Part shown: positions 6,475 to 7,152 of the stretch, piece by piece
Layout of the letters: the number at the start of each line of letters is the position of its first letter
Position numbering within the stretch: position 1 is the stretch's first letter
NCBI GenBank assembly: GCA_028691625.1
Contig: JAQUYZ010000076.1
Location: forward strand, 1 to 7,152
Direction: 5' to 3'
Length of the DNA stretch: 7,152 nt
From: Eubacteriales bacterium
GTDB taxonomy: Bacteria; Bacillota; Clostridia; Peptostreptococcales; Anaerovoracaceae
Made by a program: the position numbers and the translations under genes
The notes under the pieces: model-generated
Databases searched by the model: none
Told to the model about the DNA's origin: nothing
What the model saw: only the letters and a program-made list of their open reading frames with translations

Positions 6475-6503
6475 TTTACAACGAACGTATATTCTGTTAT
6501 TAT
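6475..6503 (+). promoter_or_regulatory. SigA-type promoter of the YneA-like gene
   Basis: TTTACA (6475-6480) and TATTAT (6498-6503) are separated by exactly 17 bases, with an extended TG at 6495-6496. Transcription should start near 6510. LexA box 2 fills the spacer, so LexA binding would block RNA polymerase directly. The promoter is predicted to be strong once LexA is cleaved after DNA damage. Confidence 0.85.
6483..6494. promoter_or_regulatory. LexA (SOS) box 2
   Basis: GAACGTATATTC has a perfect left half-site and one mismatch in the right half-site of GAAC-N4-GTTC. It is located between the -35 and -10 elements and centred 30 bases from box 1. Confidence 0.75.
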
Positions 6504-6511
6504 AGAAAAAA

Positions 6512-6523
6512 GAACAAATGTTT
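6512..6523. promoter_or_regulatory. LexA (SOS) box 3
   Basis: GAACAAATGTTT is identical to box 1 and lies at the predicted transcription start, centred 29 bases after box 2. Three boxes with nearly constant spacing suggest tight or cooperative repression. Confidence 0.8.
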
Positions 6524-6557
6524 TAAATGAGAACAGGGGATGCGGAGGTTGGAAATC

Positions 6558-6860
6558 ATGAAGAAGAAATACAGAATCAAATCAAAATTCAGATTTACTT
6601 TGTTCCTGACCATAGCGATGGTAGCGTTGATCAGTATTACCGGTACAATGATCGGTGCAAATCAAGCGGAAAGCTTGACGAAGCCGACATACTCTGAAAT
6701 CATCATTCAGTCCGGTGACACGTTGTGGAATCTCGCGCAGGAATTCGGACCTGATGATAAAGATGTCCGGCAGATTGTCTATGAAATCTGTAAGCTCAAT
6801 GACATTTCAGCGGACAGCATTTATCCGGGCCAAGAGATTCTGATTCCGGTTTACATTTGA
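6558..6860 (+). CDS. yneA: YneA-like SOS-induced LysM membrane protein, probable division inhibitor
   Basis: A 100-aa protein with a basic N-terminus (MKKKYRIKSKFRF), one transmembrane segment or signal anchor (about 13-35) and a single C-terminal LysM domain (about 45-98: IIIQSGDTLWNLAQEFG at its start, YPGQEILIPVYI at its end). This is the layout of Bacillus YneA, a cell-division suppressor made during the SOS response; LysM binds peptidoglycan outside the membrane. The three LexA boxes on its promoter strongly support the SOS assignment. Start choice: GGAGG (6544-6548) sits 9 bases before ATG 6558. The in-frame ATG at 6540 would place this Shine-Dalgarno inside the gene and has only GGGG before it. 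No lexA gene is present in the window. Function as a division inhibitor is by analogy. Confidence 0.88.
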   Translation: MKKKYRIKSKFRFTLFLTIAMVALISITGTMIGANQAESLTKPTYSEIIIQSGDTLWNLAQEFGPDDKDVRQIVYEICKLNDISADSIYPGQEILIPVYI

Positions 6861-7152
6861 TCTGCAGGACGACCTGGTAAACAAACCCATATTATATCAT
6901 TTATGCTAATATATCACTTTTCAGGATAAAAATGATAGGTATCAGCTTATCACCATACCAAAAAAAATCGCTTAAAACGCAAATTAGAGCCTCGACCCCT
7001 GAAACCGTTGCAATTACTGAGTTTTGGGAGTATATATGCCAAAATGGGCAAGCAGTCATGAAAAAGACGTCACAATATGGCATAGGAAACCTGATAAATG
7101 AGAAACAGCCCCCAGATTGTAAGTTAAAAAAATGATATAAAAGATCGGAGAG
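6861..7152. other. unassigned region after the YneA-like gene
   Basis: No recognised gene, RNA or terminator is seen in these 292 bases. A 67-codon + strand frame (6932-7135) has AGGA (6923-6926) before its ATG, but its product resembles nothing I know, its composition is irregular, and I see no domain, so I do not call it a gene. Weak dyads such as GGTAT/ATACC (6938-6957) lack a T-run. The last bases, CGGAGAG, could be the ribosome binding site of a gene starting just outside the window. Confidence 0.4.

Noticed and set aside
6901..7083. Minus-strand 60-codon frame downstream of the YneA-like gene
   Set aside because: No ribosome binding site or recognisable product; it looks like chance.
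7118..7141. Possible promoter TTGTAA ... TATAAA near the right edge
   Set aside because: The spacer is only 12 bases, too short for a sigma-A promoter.

Overview
The window looks like a Clostridia (Bacillota) chromosome. The evidence is the gene order mutL - miaA - ... - ynbB-type PLP enzyme - YneA-like LysM gene, the AGGAGG-type ribosome binding sites, and SOS boxes of the Gram-positive GAAC-N4-GTTC type. I cannot name a genus. All supported genes lie on the + strand.

Positions 1-4423 are a compact, host-like block of moderate G+C. It holds the 3' end of mutL, then miaA (tRNA dimethylallyltransferase). Next comes a 376-aa tyrosine recombinase of XerS-like build, where many Firmicutes carry hfq. 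It is followed by a PLP-dependent enzyme of the 'aluminium resistance / methionine gamma-lyase-like' family (YnbB) and an overlapping VTT/DedA-type (TVP38) membrane protein. A sequence resembling the right half of a Firmicutes dif site lies just after the recombinase gene.

Positions about 4440-6314 are strikingly AT-rich (about 30% G+C by eye, against roughly 45-50% around it). They carry a three-gene operon with its own extended -10 promoter: (i) a protein with an apparent N-terminal STAS-like fold and a C-terminal GHKL/HATPase domain, (ii) a 98-aa STAS-like protein of the DUF4325 type, and (iii) a 165-aa PIN-domain nuclease candidate. The first two resemble an anti-sigma-kinase / anti-anti-sigma partner-switch pair, and the third is a probable effector RNase. 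The cassette sits directly after the TVP38 stop codon, is bounded by a 10-bp direct repeat, and separates TVP38 from a strong terminator at 6343-6378. It looks like a recently acquired accessory island, possibly a defence or toxin system, and is the most interesting part of the window.

Positions 6379-7152 return to host-like composition. A strong promoter is covered by three evenly spaced LexA-box-like operators and drives a 100-aa membrane-anchored LysM protein resembling the SOS division inhibitor YneA. The last ~290 bases contain no gene I can support; a GGAG at the very end may be the ribosome binding site of a gene that begins outside the window.
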